From contig NZ_PNCO02000002.1 of the NCBI RefSeq assembly GCF_005886105.2, positions 372,001-436,000 on the forward strand: 64,000 nucleotides of DNA, given 5' to 3'. A program made the translations under genes and the position numbers. The notes under the pieces were generated by a model. It saw only the letters and a list, made by a program, of their open reading frames with translations. It did not search any database and had not been told where the DNA came from. Below are positions 16,780-27,164 of the stretch, piece after piece (positions within the stretch are counted from its first letter, which is position 1; each line of letters begins with the position of its first letter). This DNA is from Pseudoalteromonas galatheae (lineage in GTDB: Bacteria; Pseudomonadota; Gammaproteobacteria; Enterobacterales; Alteromonadaceae).

Positions 16780-17667
16780 TTAAGCGCTCCTCGCATTCAT
16801 CAGTGATAAATAAGCCTCTTCGAGGCTCATTGGGGCTACATGTAAATTGCGAATAGAAAATTTCTCTAATAACTGCTGCAAAATATGATTTGGCTCATCC
16901 GTCAAGATAGTGAACTGATCGCCTTTAATATTCAGGTCTATCATAGGTATCGCATTAACCAGTGCTGCAGCAGACAGGTCGCTGGTGAACTTGATTTGTG
17001 ACCGACGATAGGTGCTGGCAAGTTCAGGTATGTCGTTAAGCTTGGTACATTTTCCTTCTTTTAAAACTAACAATTCATCCGCTAATGCTTCTGCCTCGTG
17101 AAGATAGTGTGTGGTAAGGAGTACCGTTTTACTTTGTTGTTTTAACGTGCGTACGGCCTGCCACAGCTGCTGTCTTGACTCTACATCCATACCAACACTA
17201 GGTTCATCCAAAAAAACAATGTCGGGATTGCCTACGAGTGCAATTGCCATAAACAGTCGTTGTTTTTGCCCCCCAGATAACGTATCGAAAGTTTGTTCTA
17301 AAAATGGTGTTAATTGGCAGAGTGAAATTAAACTCTCTAATGGAATTGGGGCTTGATGGTAACTTGCAAATAACGCCAGAAACTCCCTCACCTTGGTTTG
17401 CAGAGGTAGCCCGCCTAATTGCATCATGGCACCCACGCGCTGGCGGCAAAAGTCAGACTCAGGTTGGTGGCCAAGAACAGAAACTCGTCCTGACGTGGGT
17501 CTTAGTCTGCCGAGCATTATGTTGATCAAGGTGGTTTTTCCTGCGCCGTTTGGGCCAAGAATGGAATATACCTTACCCTGTTCAAGCGTAAGGTTTAGAT
17601 CTGCTAATATCGGCTTAGTATTGTCGTATGCAAAACTGATATTTGATAACTCAATGGCATTGCTCAC
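16780..17667 (-). CDS. ABC exporter ATP-binding protein
   Basis: A 295-residue ATPase. Walker A GPNGAGKTT is near residue 38, the signature LSGGQKQRLFMAIALVG near 133, Walker B IVFLDEPSVGMD, and the H-loop LLTTHYLHEAEALAD. The last 90 residues are the extension found in drug-export ATPases of the CcmA/DrrA group. It is first in a two-gene leftward operon with the permease at 16052. Confidence 0.9.
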   Translation of the reverse strand: MSNAIELSNISFAYDNTKPILADLNLTLEQGKVYSILGPNGAGKTTLINIMLGRLRPTSGRVSVLGHQPESDFCRQRVGAMMQLGGLPLQTKVREFLALFASYHQAPIPLESLISLCQLTPFLEQTFDTLSGGQKQRLFMAIALVGNPDIVFLDEPSVGMDVESRQQLWQAVRTLKQQSKTVLLTTHYLHEAEALADELLVLKEGKCTKLNDIPELASTYRRSQIKFTSDLSAAALVNAIPMIDLNIKGDQFTILTDEPNHILQQLLEKFSIRNLHVAPMSLEEAYLSLMNARSA

Positions 17668-17815
17668 CGTCTTCGCTCCTACTTAACTGTACGATTTGCA
17701 GTATGCTTTGCTTTAAGGTGAGATGTGAGTGAGGGTTGTCAGAAAATAAAATGACAAATGTAATGACTTGAGAGGATAACTCACAGGCGTAGAATTATCT
17801 GTGAGTTATAGAGTA

Positions 17816-18325
17816 TTACAGCCCTGTCATTTTTGATAAATGCGTGGAGAGGACTAGCTGAATTTTAGTGTCAGGGGCCTTTACAGTAAATAAAGCCTCT
17901 TCGAAATCGCCTTTTGACAAGCTATCGTGAATGTTGTTTGACAGTGCGTAAGGCTCACTAGGCATCCCCATAAATGGGAAAATCATTCGATCCATGCCAC
18001 CGTCACTATCTTCGTCGTGGATAACCTGAATAGCGTATTGACCTGCAGGTACGTTTTCAAAAGTGACTCTGGTGTTGGGCGTTTGCGGCGTAACAATCAA
18101 TTTGCGAAAAAAGTTAGCATCAGGATCATTCACATTTTTGTCGCTGTGGTAGTCAGCGCTGTTGTCAAATAACAGTACCAGCATTTGACCATCGGTATTG
18201 GTGACATCCGTAATTTCAACCGTTAGATTGGTTGGGGGACCTGTAACCGTATTTACACTTACCGGACTTGTTGAACTACACGCCGCAAGTAATGCCAGCG
18301 CAAACAATAGACTTAGGGACCTCAT
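17816..18325 (-). CDS. DUF2141 lipoprotein
   Basis: A 169-residue exported lipoprotein. The signal MRSLSLLFALALLAACSS has a lipobox cleaved before Cys16. The mature part fits DUF2141: LTVEITDVTNTDGQMLVLLFD, VTFENVPAGQYAIQVIHDEDSDG and FPFMGMPSEPYALSNN. Members have a predicted beta-sandwich and no known activity. It stands alone, with 259 bases upstream to the pirin gene where I see nothing beyond likely promoter sequence. Confidence 0.83.
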   Translation of the reverse strand: MRSLSLLFALALLAACSSTSPVSVNTVTGPPTNLTVEITDVTNTDGQMLVLLFDNSADYHSDKNVNDPDANFFRKLIVTPQTPNTRVTFENVPAGQYAIQVIHDEDSDGGMDRMIFPFMGMPSEPYALSNNIHDSLSKGDFEEALFTVKAPDTKIQLVLSTHLSKMTGL

Positions 18326-18596
18326 CCTTTGCTCCTATTAAGGGTTAAATTGTAGCCCCTCTAGCTTGTCAGAGAATAATCTAATTACAATTAAAAATTG
18401 TTCAATATGGTCGGTATCAGAAGCTGTTCAGACCAGTGATTGACGGCGCTACTTATGGTTTGTGATGTTCGTTCTTTTTAATCGAACAAAATAGCCAAAT
18501 TTGACTAATTTTATTCTCTCGCAGGTTTGATAGGCTAACCATTAAATTATTGAGCTGAACGTATTACTTCATGTTCAGGCGAATTTGAGAGCTATT

Positions 18597-19424
18597 ATGA
18601 AGATTATTCGAATTAACAAGGCACAGGCGACACGAGATGGTGCTGGTGTAAATATTAACCGCATCGCTGGATTTGATGGCAAGAGTTTAGATCCTTATCT
18701 CATGATTGATGAATTAAAGTCAGATAATCGCAATGACTTTGTGGCTGGCTTCCCACCGCATCCACACCGAGGCATTGAAACCTTTACCTATATTCGCAAA
18801 GGCGGCTTTGAGCATAGAGATCAAATGGGTAATATCAAAGCCATTCGCAGCGGTGATGTACAATGGATGAGTACTGGGCGTGGTGTGGTGCATTCAGAAA
18901 TGCCGCTAAGTGACGCAGAGGGCATGCATGGCTTCCAGATTTGGTTAAATATGCCAGCAAAAGACAAAATGCGAGCGCCTAAATACCAAGATACAATTGA
19001 GCACCCTGTGCCGCAAATAGCGATAGCAAAAAAAGGTCATTTCAAAGCATTGGCGGGCACATGGCAAGTGGCAGGCGAGGTACTGACATCGTCATTACAG
19101 TCTCTTTCAGGCGGGGGAGCACTTGCTGATGTGGCTTTAGCTGCGGGAAGTCAATTGCACCTTGAACTGGCTCAGTTTGGCAAGGTGATGATCTATATTC
19201 ATACGGGCAAACTTGAAAACTATGGGGAGCAAACGTTGCTTGAGCTTGACCCAAGCCAAAATTTTGATCTCCTCGCGACGGATGATGTTGGCTTTTTGAT
19301 CCTTGCTGGGCAGCCAATTGAGGAAAAAATAGCGCATATGGGACCATTTGTGATGAATACTCAAGAGGAGCTTCATCAAGCAGTAAAAGATTATCAACAA
19401 GGACGCTTCGGCGATATTGTATAG
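18597..19424 (+). CDS. Pirin family protein
   Basis: A 275-residue bicupin. The N-terminal cupin holds the metal-binding histidines in FPPHPHRGIETFTYI and the motif FEHRDQMGN, with VVHSEMP further on. The PAKDKM and PKYQ segments are usual for pirins such as YhhW, which can oxidise quercetin. The ATG at 18597 is preferred to the in-frame TTG at 18585, because GAGAG lies about six bases upstream. The glutathionyl-hydroquinone reductase gene follows after nine bases and is probably co-transcribed, joining two redox/quinone-related proteins. Confidence 0.87.
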   Translation: MKIIRINKAQATRDGAGVNINRIAGFDGKSLDPYLMIDELKSDNRNDFVAGFPPHPHRGIETFTYIRKGGFEHRDQMGNIKAIRSGDVQWMSTGRGVVHSEMPLSDAEGMHGFQIWLNMPAKDKMRAPKYQDTIEHPVPQIAIAKKGHFKALAGTWQVAGEVLTSSLQSLSGGGALADVALAAGSQLHLELAQFGKVMIYIHTGKLENYGEQTLLELDPSQNFDLLATDDVGFLILAGQPIEEKIAHMGPFVMNTQEELHQAVKDYQQGRFGDIV

Positions 19425-19433
19425 GGGGTTTAC

Positions 19434-20417
19434 ATGGGATTATTAATCGAAGGTCAATGGCATGATAAATGGTATGATACGAAAAGTAGCCAAGGCAAGT
19501 TTGAGCGTGAGTCTGCAAAGCTAAGAAATTGGGTAACAGCAGACGGCAGTGCGGGGCCAACGGGTAAAGCGGGCTTTAAAGCCGAGTCCGGACGTTACCA
19601 TTTGTATGTTTCTCTTGCATGTCCATGGGCTCATAGAACGCTCATTTTCCGAAAGCTTAAACAGCTAGAGGCGCATATCGACGTATCGATTGTTGACCCT
19701 GATATGTTGGACCAAGGGTGGCGCTTTACGAGTCAGCGTCCAGAAGTCGGTGATAGCCTGTATCAGCTCAGTTTTATGCATCAGCTGTATACTAAAAACG
19801 ATCCAAGTTATTCGGGCCGAGTCACGGTGCCTGTCCTTTGGGATAAACAAACGAAGCAAATCGTGAGCAATGAATCGAGTGAAATTATCCGTATGTTTAA
19901 TCATGCGTTTAATCAGATAACGGGAAACGACACCGATTATTACCCAGAGGCGTTAAAGCATGAAATCGATGAAATAAATGAGTTTGTTTACCACAATATC
20001 AATAATGGTGTATACAAGGCCGGATTTGCAACTACCCAAGATGCCTATAGTAGTGCTGTAAATGCGTTATTTAACGCGCTAGATAAGCTCGAGGCAAGGC
20101 TTGCTGCGCAACGTTATCTTGTGAAAGGACAATTAACGGAAGCCGACTGGCGATTATTTACGACTCTCATCCGTTTCGACAGCGTGTACCATGGTCACTT
20201 CAAGTGCAATATTAAGCAAATCGAAGATTACCCCAATATTTCTGCGTATGTGCGTGACTTATATCAACATCAAGGTATTGCAGATACGGTTGATTTTTAC
20301 CACATTAAAAGACACTACTACTTTAGCCACACGATGATCAATCCAACCCAAGTAGTACCAGAAGGGCCAAGCATTGATTATCACCGTTTTCATAATCGTA
20401 AAGGTATTTCGTTGTAA
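19434..20417 (+). CDS. Glutathionyl-hydroquinone reductase (YqjG/ECM4 type)
   Basis: A 327-residue GST-fold enzyme that removes glutathione from glutathionyl-hydroquinones. The catalytic Cys63 is in SLACPWAHRTLI. Further family segments are LWDKQTKQIVSNESSEIIRM, the C-terminal all-helical domain with LTEADWRLFTTLIRFD, and YFSHTMINPTQVVPEGP. Length fits the Xi-class GST group. GGGG precedes the ATG. It is adjacent to pirin in one transcription unit. Confidence 0.9.
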   Translation: MGLLIEGQWHDKWYDTKSSQGKFERESAKLRNWVTADGSAGPTGKAGFKAESGRYHLYVSLACPWAHRTLIFRKLKQLEAHIDVSIVDPDMLDQGWRFTSQRPEVGDSLYQLSFMHQLYTKNDPSYSGRVTVPVLWDKQTKQIVSNESSEIIRMFNHAFNQITGNDTDYYPEALKHEIDEINEFVYHNINNGVYKAGFATTQDAYSSAVNALFNALDKLEARLAAQRYLVKGQLTEADWRLFTTLIRFDSVYHGHFKCNIKQIEDYPNISAYVRDLYQHQGIADTVDFYHIKRHYYFSHTMINPTQVVPEGPSIDYHRFHNRKGISL

Positions 20418-20582
20418 ATGACCTGACTTATTATGCTGAGTTCATGGTAAGGAAGCTTTGTCTTTGTTTCTATTTGGACTAGATTTAATAATGCGTTTGC
20501 TTGTAGCTGCCTTTTGTGCTTAAGTGCGAACGCATTTTAGGTCTTTATGCCTAACACTCAGGCCACTGTCCAAGGAGAAAAT

Positions 20583-23500
20583 GTGTCTTCTTCCAATATT
20601 GCTAAGAGCGCTATCGCACTGCTGCTCGCCGTGATGGTAAGTGCTATCTTATATTTTGAAAATAGCATCCATCGTGACCTAAACGAGAGCTTTTTCCAGC
20701 GGTTAGAGCAGGTTCATTCAGCGCAAAACAGTATTTATTTGGGAGAAATCGACGATAATCGTCGGTTTCTTTATTTTCTATTAGACACCCCACCAATTCA
20801 GGGGATCGCCAGAGCGGAAAAAAACAATGGTATCGACCCTCAAGAAAACACTCCGCTTGATATTTGGCGAGCACGACTAAGCACGATCTTTAGGTCAATG
20901 TTGTATTCGTATGATGGCCTTAACCAGATCCGCCTACTTGACGCCCATTCTGGGATGGAAATGGTTAGGGTTGAGCGGCAGCTAGGGCAGGTAATTGCTG
21001 TACCGGATAGCAAACTACAGGATAAGAGCGAAAGTGATTACTTTATCCAAGCACTGCAACTACCAGAGCGTACTATCTACTCTACAACTATCAACCTAAA
21101 TCGCGAGTACGGACAAGTTGTCACGCCTTTTCAACCAACCAAACGTTTTACTCTACCGACTTACGATATAGATAACGACTTATTTGGTATATTGGTAATT
21201 AATACCAATGCTGAAAAGATGATTGACAGAATTGTCTCTCAAGCGCCAAGTATGCAACAAGTGATGCTCTTAGATGCAGATGACTCATTTATTTATCACC
21301 AAGAATTTTCGCTACGATACAGCAAAGACTTAAACCCCGAAATCAACTTTCAAACATTATATCGCGTGACGCCATGGTCGAATAAAGTCCAGCTGGTGGA
21401 AGACAAGTCGACGGGGGAACAGTTTTTAGCGCTCATTAACAAGGTTGCAGGGGCTAACTTTAATAATCTAAAGGTTAAGCTTGTTAATCTGATCCCTTTT
21501 GCTGCTTATCAGCAAAGTTTGAATGAAAAACGGTTAACCACCTATGCTTTACTCGCTGTTGCTTGCGGTGTATTTGCGCTAGTCTTTTTTGCGTTTTGGC
21601 AATATACCAGTAGTTTACGTGCGCTCGATTCAACGCGAGCAGAGTTTAAGGCGATTTTAGATGGCGCATCAGATGGTGTACTTGGCTTTGATAACAACCT
21701 AAAGCTCACCAGCTTTAATGAATCAGCAAAACACTTCTTTAAGCAATTAAAAAATAGCAGTTTAGGTAGTAACTCACAGTTTCTGCCAGAAGCTGTGCAT
21801 CAGTTTGTATCTCGCTATGCTAATACGGTTTTACAGGGTGAAGTGGTGGAATCTAAGTCATTACAACTGAAGCTGAATGCCCATGAAAGTATTTGGCTTT
21901 CACTTAGTTTATCTCCAATCTACGCGGGAAATGAACGCATTCAGGGGGTGGCATTATTTGTTGAAGACATTACTGCGAAAAAAGAAGCGGAAGCACAACT
22001 AGTTGGTGCAAATGAGCGCTTAGAACAAGAGGTGAAAGAGCGTACCAAAGAGCTCGTGGATGCTCGAGATAAAGCCGCCAAAGCGTCAGAAGTGAAAAGT
22101 GCCTTTATATCTACTATCAGCCATGAAATGAGAACTCCCCTCAATGGTATTTTGGGGTCACTAAATTTGGTGAGAAAAGAGCCCGTTACTAAGCACCAGC
22201 ATAAGTACCTAGAAATGATGGAAACTAGCTCGACTACGCTTTTGTCGTTAATCAATGATGTACTTGACTTATCGAAGATAGAGGCGGGTAAACTAGACAT
22301 TGATAATGAACCATTCAACCCGCTCTCTGTCATTGAGCACGTCGCACTTTCTATGTCGGCAAAGGCCAAGGAGCAGAAGGTTACTTATATTTTAGATCAA
22401 ACGGGTTTAGCGCATATTGAGTTGTGCGGTGATGCGGCGCGCGTTAAACAAATAATTTATAACCTCCTTAGCAACGCGATTAAATTCACTAAAAAAGGCC
22501 ATGTGAAATTGACCGCAGTTACCGAGCAACTAGACGATACGGTATGGCTTAAAATCACAGTTGAAGACACTGGGGTCGGTATTGAAAAAGCCAATCACGG
22601 CAAGCTATTCCAATCGTTTAGTCAAGAGTCAGCTAACACCTCGAACGAGTTTGGTGGAACTGGGCTTGGGCTCTCTATTTGTAAACAGCTCGTAGAAAAA
22701 ATGCTCGGCCATATTCATTTTGAGAGTGAAAAGTTTAAAGGGAGTAAATTTTGGTTTGAACTACCGTTTTCTAGTTCGCAAACTAAACCCATTGACGTGC
22801 CTGAAGTATTAGCTGGCAAAACAGCCTCTGTGTTCAGTAAAACAAAATTAGAGTCAGACATGATTGCTAAACTTATCAGTAAATGTGGTGGTGAGCTTGT
22901 ACAGAAAGGCGCACAGAGTGATATATGCATCGTTACGAGTGAGCAAGATTACAATCAAGTAAAGTCGGCTCAAAATCAATTTGAGAAGCTTGTTTTAGTG
23001 GGGGATGAGCTTCAGCATATTAATGATTTCGACAATATTGTGCATATCTCTGCTCCTCTTCGGGTGGGGGAGTTTGTCGCGCTATTTGATTTAAATAAAG
23101 CAATTAGATTACAGCCCAGTTTGAAAAAGTCTGGTGAGACAGTGGCATTAAGCGGTAATTTAGTCGCGGGTTGTCATTTCTTGGTGGTAGACGATAATCA
23201 AATCAATCGGATTGTGGCTAAAGGCATCTTAGAAGGACAAGGGGCTAAAGTGAGCTTTGCCGTTGATGGCCAAGATGCCGTGAATAAACTACTGCTATTT
23301 GAGCATCAAGAAGTTAACTTTGATGCCATCTTTATGGACTGCAATATGCCAGGAATGGATGGTTATCAGGCCACAAGGGCAATTCGTCAGGGTCAAGGTG
23401 GTGATAAATACAAAGATGCGATCATTATTGCGATGACTGCCAGTGCACTTGCGGGTGAAAAAGAACGTTGCTTAAACGCGGGAATGGATGAATTTGTGAC

Positions 23501-23981
23501 TAAACCTGTGGTCGTTGAGCGATTATTTGAAGTGCTGGAAGTCTTAGGAGTACACGCTAAGGATGATGACTCTGTGCTTATTCATCCCTTCGAGAGCGAG
23601 GAAGAAAAACAAGCGAAACAGCCAATAAATGAAGCTAACGTGCTAGAACGCCTCTCTGGAGATGATGAGTTACTTAAACAAGTATACACTTTGTTTTTGA
23701 GTGACTCTGAAAATCAAATGCAACAGCTTAGATTGAGTATTAAAAATAGTAATTGTGACGCATCAGCGAGGTACAGCCATGCACTTAAAGGTCAAGCAGG
23801 TGATTTGGCTGCAGATACGCTATTTGATTTGCTCGATAAAATAGAAACTTATGCGCGAGAACATCAAGCAGGACAGTGTAAATCACATTTGGCACAGGCG
23901 CAAAGTGAATACGATAAAGTCGTAGTATTTGCGAAAAAACGTGTGAGTGAGCTGGAGCTTGCAGGTGTTAGCGGTGAGTAG
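20583..23981 (+). CDS. Membrane-bound hybrid histidine kinase with REC and Hpt domains
   Basis: A 1132-residue sensor kinase able to run a full internal phosphorelay. In order: a membrane helix at about residues 6-26, a periplasmic sensor region to about 315, a second helix (YALLAVACGVFALVFFAFW), a PAS-like domain at about 355-475, HisKA with SHEMRTPLNG (His about 513), HATPase with GTGLGLSICK, a REC domain with VVDDNQINR and FMDCNMPGMDG (Asp about 918), and an Hpt domain with YSHALKGQAGD (His about 1065). The GTG at 20583 has AAGGAG five bases upstream and is preferred to the ATG at 20547. The signal and output regulator are unknown. Confidence 0.88.
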   Translation: MSSSNIAKSAIALLLAVMVSAILYFENSIHRDLNESFFQRLEQVHSAQNSIYLGEIDDNRRFLYFLLDTPPIQGIARAEKNNGIDPQENTPLDIWRARLSTIFRSMLYSYDGLNQIRLLDAHSGMEMVRVERQLGQVIAVPDSKLQDKSESDYFIQALQLPERTIYSTTINLNREYGQVVTPFQPTKRFTLPTYDIDNDLFGILVINTNAEKMIDRIVSQAPSMQQVMLLDADDSFIYHQEFSLRYSKDLNPEINFQTLYRVTPWSNKVQLVEDKSTGEQFLALINKVAGANFNNLKVKLVNLIPFAAYQQSLNEKRLTTYALLAVACGVFALVFFAFWQYTSSLRALDSTRAEFKAILDGASDGVLGFDNNLKLTSFNESAKHFFKQLKNSSLGSNSQFLPEAVHQFVSRYANTVLQGEVVESKSLQLKLNAHESIWLSLSLSPIYAGNERIQGVALFVEDITAKKEAEAQLVGANERLEQEVKERTKELVDARDKAAKASEVKSAFISTISHEMRTPLNGILGSLNLVRKEPVTKHQHKYLEMMETSSTTLLSLINDVLDLSKIEAGKLDIDNEPFNPLSVIEHVALSMSAKAKEQKVTYILDQTGLAHIELCGDAARVKQIIYNLLSNAIKFTKKGHVKLTAVTEQLDDTVWLKITVEDTGVGIEKANHGKLFQSFSQESANTSNEFGGTGLGLSICKQLVEKMLGHIHFESEKFKGSKFWFELPFSSSQTKPIDVPEVLAGKTASVFSKTKLESDMIAKLISKCGGELVQKGAQSDICIVTSEQDYNQVKSAQNQFEKLVLVGDELQHINDFDNIVHISAPLRVGEFVALFDLNKAIRLQPSLKKSGETVALSGNLVAGCHFLVVDDNQINRIVAKGILEGQGAKVSFAVDGQDAVNKLLLFEHQEVNFDAIFMDCNMPGMDGYQATRAIRQGQGGDKYKDAIIIAMTASALAGEKERCLNAGMDEFVTKPVVVERLFEVLEVLGVHAKDDDSVLIHPFESEEEKQAKQPINEANVLERLSGDDELLKQVYTLFLSDSENQMQQLRLSIKNSNCDASARYSHALKGQAGDLAADTLFDLLDKIETYAREHQAGQCKSHLAQAQSEYDKVVVFAKKRVSELELAGVSGE

Positions 23982-23996
23982 ACCCGCGTGTGGTAG

Positions 23997-24029
23997 AATT
24001 AATAATGGTGACATTCACCATTATTAATT
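23997..24029. terminator. Perfect 15-bp stem, bidirectional terminator
   Basis: AATTAATAATGGTGA, loop CAT, TCACCATTATTAATT. The perfect stem sits between the convergent kinase and DJ-1/PfpI genes and runs a few bases into the end of the latter. Confidence 0.7.
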
Positions 24030-24599
24030 TCTAGGCCAATCGTAATCCATTTGCGTTGCTGTTTTTCTTGCAATAGATTGCCCGAAACGTTTTTTCACTA
24101 GCTCTAAACTCATATCAATACCAGCTGAAATACCCGCTGAGCTAGTAAAATTTTGATCCATGATAAACCTTACGTCCTCAACCACTTCTAGAGAAGGGTA
24201 TTGTTCTCTCAAATCGTCGATATCTTGCCAATGGGTGGTGACTCGCTTTCCATCAATGAGGCCTGCTTCAGCATATAAAAATACGCCTGTACAAACTGAT
24301 GCGCATTGAGAGGTATGGTTGGCAGTTTCTGCAAGCCAATTAAGTACGTTGTGATCGCTACAAATTTGGTGATGAAGCCCACCTACAACTATGAGCAAGT
24401 CAAACTTTGGATGCGAGTAGATGCTGTAATGGGGGTTTACACTCATGCCGCCACGCGAGGTTACTGGGATATGACTTGGCGCGACAAGGTTGACGTTAAT
24501 CGGAGTCTCGATAAATCGCTTTGCGGTATTGAATACCTCAAACGGGCCGCAAAAATCTAAACACTCTGCACCGTCATAGATGAAAATACCAACTTCCAT
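24024..24599 (-). CDS. DJ-1/PfpI family protein
   Basis: A 191-residue protein of the DJ-1/PfpI glutamine-amidotransferase-like fold. The likely nucleophile is Cys103 in ASVCTGVFLYAEAG, and the acidic partner is in CLDFCGPFEVF at about 13-23. VVGGLHHQI and THWQDIDDLREQYP resemble the isonitrile-hydratase and AraC-fused PfpI branch. It lacks an AraC domain. The reaction is uncertain; cyanide/isonitrile hydration or glyoxalase-like activity are options. Confidence 0.85.
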   Translation of the reverse strand: MEVGIFIYDGAECLDFCGPFEVFNTAKRFIETPINVNLVAPSHIPVTSRGGMSVNPHYSIYSHPKFDLLIVVGGLHHQICSDHNVLNWLAETANHTSQCASVCTGVFLYAEAGLIDGKRVTTHWQDIDDLREQYPSLEVVEDVRFIMDQNFTSSAGISAGIDMSLELVKKRFGQSIARKTATQMDYDWPRN

Positions 24600-24838
24600 T
24601 ATTTTTCCCTACAGATCAGTTTTTTACTAACTTGGCTGATTTTGGTTAAATTTTCAAGGTAAATTGTAACAACCGATGAAAAAAACAACTTAAATCTTGG
24701 TTTAGATACATTCAAACAGTCATGAATTCTCGCTTCTCTTCTCCATCGCAGAGAATCTTGCTTCTCTCGCAAAGCGATTGCACTTTTAGAGACGATCCGT
24801 AATATCTTACCCACGATAACAACAAGCGATGTAACAAT

Positions 24839-27004
24839 ATGTTCAAACCTACCATCACACTTTTAAGTGCTGCTGTATGTTTAGCCCTTGCGGGTTGTGC
24901 GGGCACAGCGGATCAAACTCAAGAACCAGTAAAACTACTTCAAAGTAAGCAATATGATAATGTGCTTTTGCAAGAGTTTTCAGGCCCTTATCAAGGCGTT
25001 CCTCATTTTGATAAAATGAAGCTTGAGGATTTAGAAGCCGCACTTGAAATAGGTATGGCTGATAATTTAAAAGAAATTGAAGCGATAGCTAATAACCCTG
25101 CGAAGCCAACTTTTGAGAACACAATCGTTGCGCTGGAAAGAGCGGGTGCTGCTTTGGATCGTGTATTTACCTACTACGGTCTTTGGCGTTCTAATATTTC
25201 AAGCCCTGAATTTAGAGAAATTCAATCGCGAGTGGTACCTAAGTTTTCAGAGTTCAGCTCTAAAATCACCCAAAACCAAGCGCTTTTTGAACGTGTAAAA
25301 GCAGTCTATGAAGGTGCTGAATATAAAAAGCTAACCGCAGAAGAGCAGCGTATTACTTGGATGCGTTATAACGGCTTTGCCCGTAATGGTGCGACGCTAA
25401 AAGGTGAAGACGCTAAGCGTTACGCAGACATTAATCTAGCGCTATCAAAGCTACATACTCAGTTTGCAAACAACGTCCTTGCAGACGAAGAAAACTACGT
25501 GGTTTACCTCACTAAAGCGCAATTGTCAGGTTTGCCTGAGTCGTTTGTTGCGTCGGCAGCGGCTGCTGCAAAAGCGCGCGGTAAGGCGGACATGTACGCG
25601 ATTACCAACTCTCGCTCATCCATGGATCCATTTTTAACCTACTCAACAGAGCGTGAGTTACGCGAGAAAGTATGGAACAACTACTATAACCGTGGCAACA
25701 ATGGTGGTGAGTACGACAACAAAGCGATTATCTCTGACATCTTAAAGTTGAGACATGAGCGCGTTAACTTATTAGGCTACGATAATTATGCGCAGTGGCG
25801 TCTCGAAGACCGCATGGCGAAAAAGCCTGAAAACGCGATGGCGCTGATGAAAAAAGTATGGCCAGCTGCAATTGCGCGTGTGAAAGAAGAAGTGGCTGAC
25901 ATGCAAGCGATCGCTGACAAAGAAGGTGCTGATATCACCATCAAGCCTTGGGATTATCGTTTTTACGCTGAGAAGGTACGTCAAGCCAAATATCAATTGG
26001 ATTCAAACGAAGTTAAGGCTTATTTACAGCTAGATAATTTGCGTGAAGCGATGTTCTATGTGGCAGGTCGTTTGTTCAACTTTGAGTTCACTGAAGTGCC
26101 GAAAGGGTCGGTGTCTGTATTCCACCCTGATGTTCGTGTTTGGGAAGTAACAGACAAAACCACTGGTGATAATATTGGCCTCTGGTATCTAGACCCGTTC
26201 GCACGTAAAGGTAAGCGCTCAGGTGCGTGGGCCTTGTCATACCGCAGCCATACAACGTTTGATGGTAAAACAAATGTGCTTAGCTCAAACAACTCCAACT
26301 TTGTGAAAGCGCCAGAGGGTGAAGCAACTTTGATCTCTTGGTCTGATGCAGAAACCTATTTCCACGAGTTTGGCCACGCGCTGCATGCGCTTTCTTCAAA
26401 CGTGAAGTATCCAAGTTCAAACTCTGGCGTGCGTGACTACACTGAGTTCCAATCTCAGTTATTGGAGCGTTGGTTGTCAACGGACGAAGTAATCAATCGT
26501 TACTTAGTTCACTATAAAACAGGCAAGCCTATGCCTAAAGCGCTAATCGAGAAAATCAAGAAGTCAGCAACCTTTAACCAAGGTTTCGCAACGACTGAAT
26601 ATCTTGGTTCGGCTATCATGGATATGCTTTTCCATACCACAGATCCAGACAAGATTGGCGACCCTGTTGCATTCGAAAAGTCTCAGTTAGGTGCGCTAGG
26701 CATGCCGGATGAGGTAGTGATGCGTCACCGCACCACCCACTTTGGTCACGTATTCTCAGGTGAAGGTTATTCAGCGGGTTACTACGGTTACCTGTGGGCT
26801 GAGGTATTAACCTCAGATGCAGCTGAAGCGTTTGCTGAAGCGCCAGGTGGCTTCTATGACAAAGACGTTGCACAGCGTTTGGTGGATTACCTATTCTCAG
26901 TTCGCAACTCAATGGATCCAGCAGAAGCGTATCGCAAGTTTAGAGGTCGTGATGCTGAGGTTGAAGCGCTGATGCGTGATAGAGGCTTTCCGGTAGAGAA
27001 GTAA
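24839..27004 (+). CDS. M3-family metallopeptidase, Dcp-like lipoprotein
   Basis: A 721-residue zinc peptidase of the thimet/peptidyl-dipeptidase (Dcp, OpdA) family. The zinc motif HEFGH is at residues 509-513, with the second glutamate in the following YTEFQSQLLERW region. The C-terminal substrate segment HRTTHFGHVFSGEGYSAGYYGYLW is also conserved. Unlike cytosolic Dcp it starts with a lipoprotein signal, LLSAAVCLALAGC, so it should act in the periplasm on short peptides. Single gene ending in a strong terminator. Confidence 0.92.
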   Translation: MFKPTITLLSAAVCLALAGCAGTADQTQEPVKLLQSKQYDNVLLQEFSGPYQGVPHFDKMKLEDLEAALEIGMADNLKEIEAIANNPAKPTFENTIVALERAGAALDRVFTYYGLWRSNISSPEFREIQSRVVPKFSEFSSKITQNQALFERVKAVYEGAEYKKLTAEEQRITWMRYNGFARNGATLKGEDAKRYADINLALSKLHTQFANNVLADEENYVVYLTKAQLSGLPESFVASAAAAAKARGKADMYAITNSRSSMDPFLTYSTERELREKVWNNYYNRGNNGGEYDNKAIISDILKLRHERVNLLGYDNYAQWRLEDRMAKKPENAMALMKKVWPAAIARVKEEVADMQAIADKEGADITIKPWDYRFYAEKVRQAKYQLDSNEVKAYLQLDNLREAMFYVAGRLFNFEFTEVPKGSVSVFHPDVRVWEVTDKTTGDNIGLWYLDPFARKGKRSGAWALSYRSHTTFDGKTNVLSSNNSNFVKAPEGEATLISWSDAETYFHEFGHALHALSSNVKYPSSNSGVRDYTEFQSQLLERWLSTDEVINRYLVHYKTGKPMPKALIEKIKKSATFNQGFATTEYLGSAIMDMLFHTTDPDKIGDPVAFEKSQLGALGMPDEVVMRHRTTHFGHVFSGEGYSAGYYGYLWAEVLTSDAAEAFAEAPGGFYDKDVAQRLVDYLFSVRNSMDPAEAYRKFRGRDAEVEALMRDRGFPVEK

Positions 27005-27034
27005 AAAAGCTTACTCAACTATTCGGATAATAAA

Positions 27035-27063
27035 AAACCCTTTGGCATGATGCCAAGGGGTTT
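27035..27063 (+). terminator. Rho-independent terminator of the M3 peptidase gene
   Basis: AAACCCTTTGGCA, loop TGA, TGCCAAGGGGTTT gives thirteen pairs (one T-G), followed by ATTTTAGG. It lies 31 bases after the stop codon. Confidence 0.85.
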
Positions 27064-27164
27064 ATTTTAGGATTAGATAGAGCTGTAGTACGAGAGTAGT
27101 TTGATATTGTCAGTCACTTTGCTATGGTAGTAAGTGTTCGCAAAACAACCAAAGGAGATTAGTT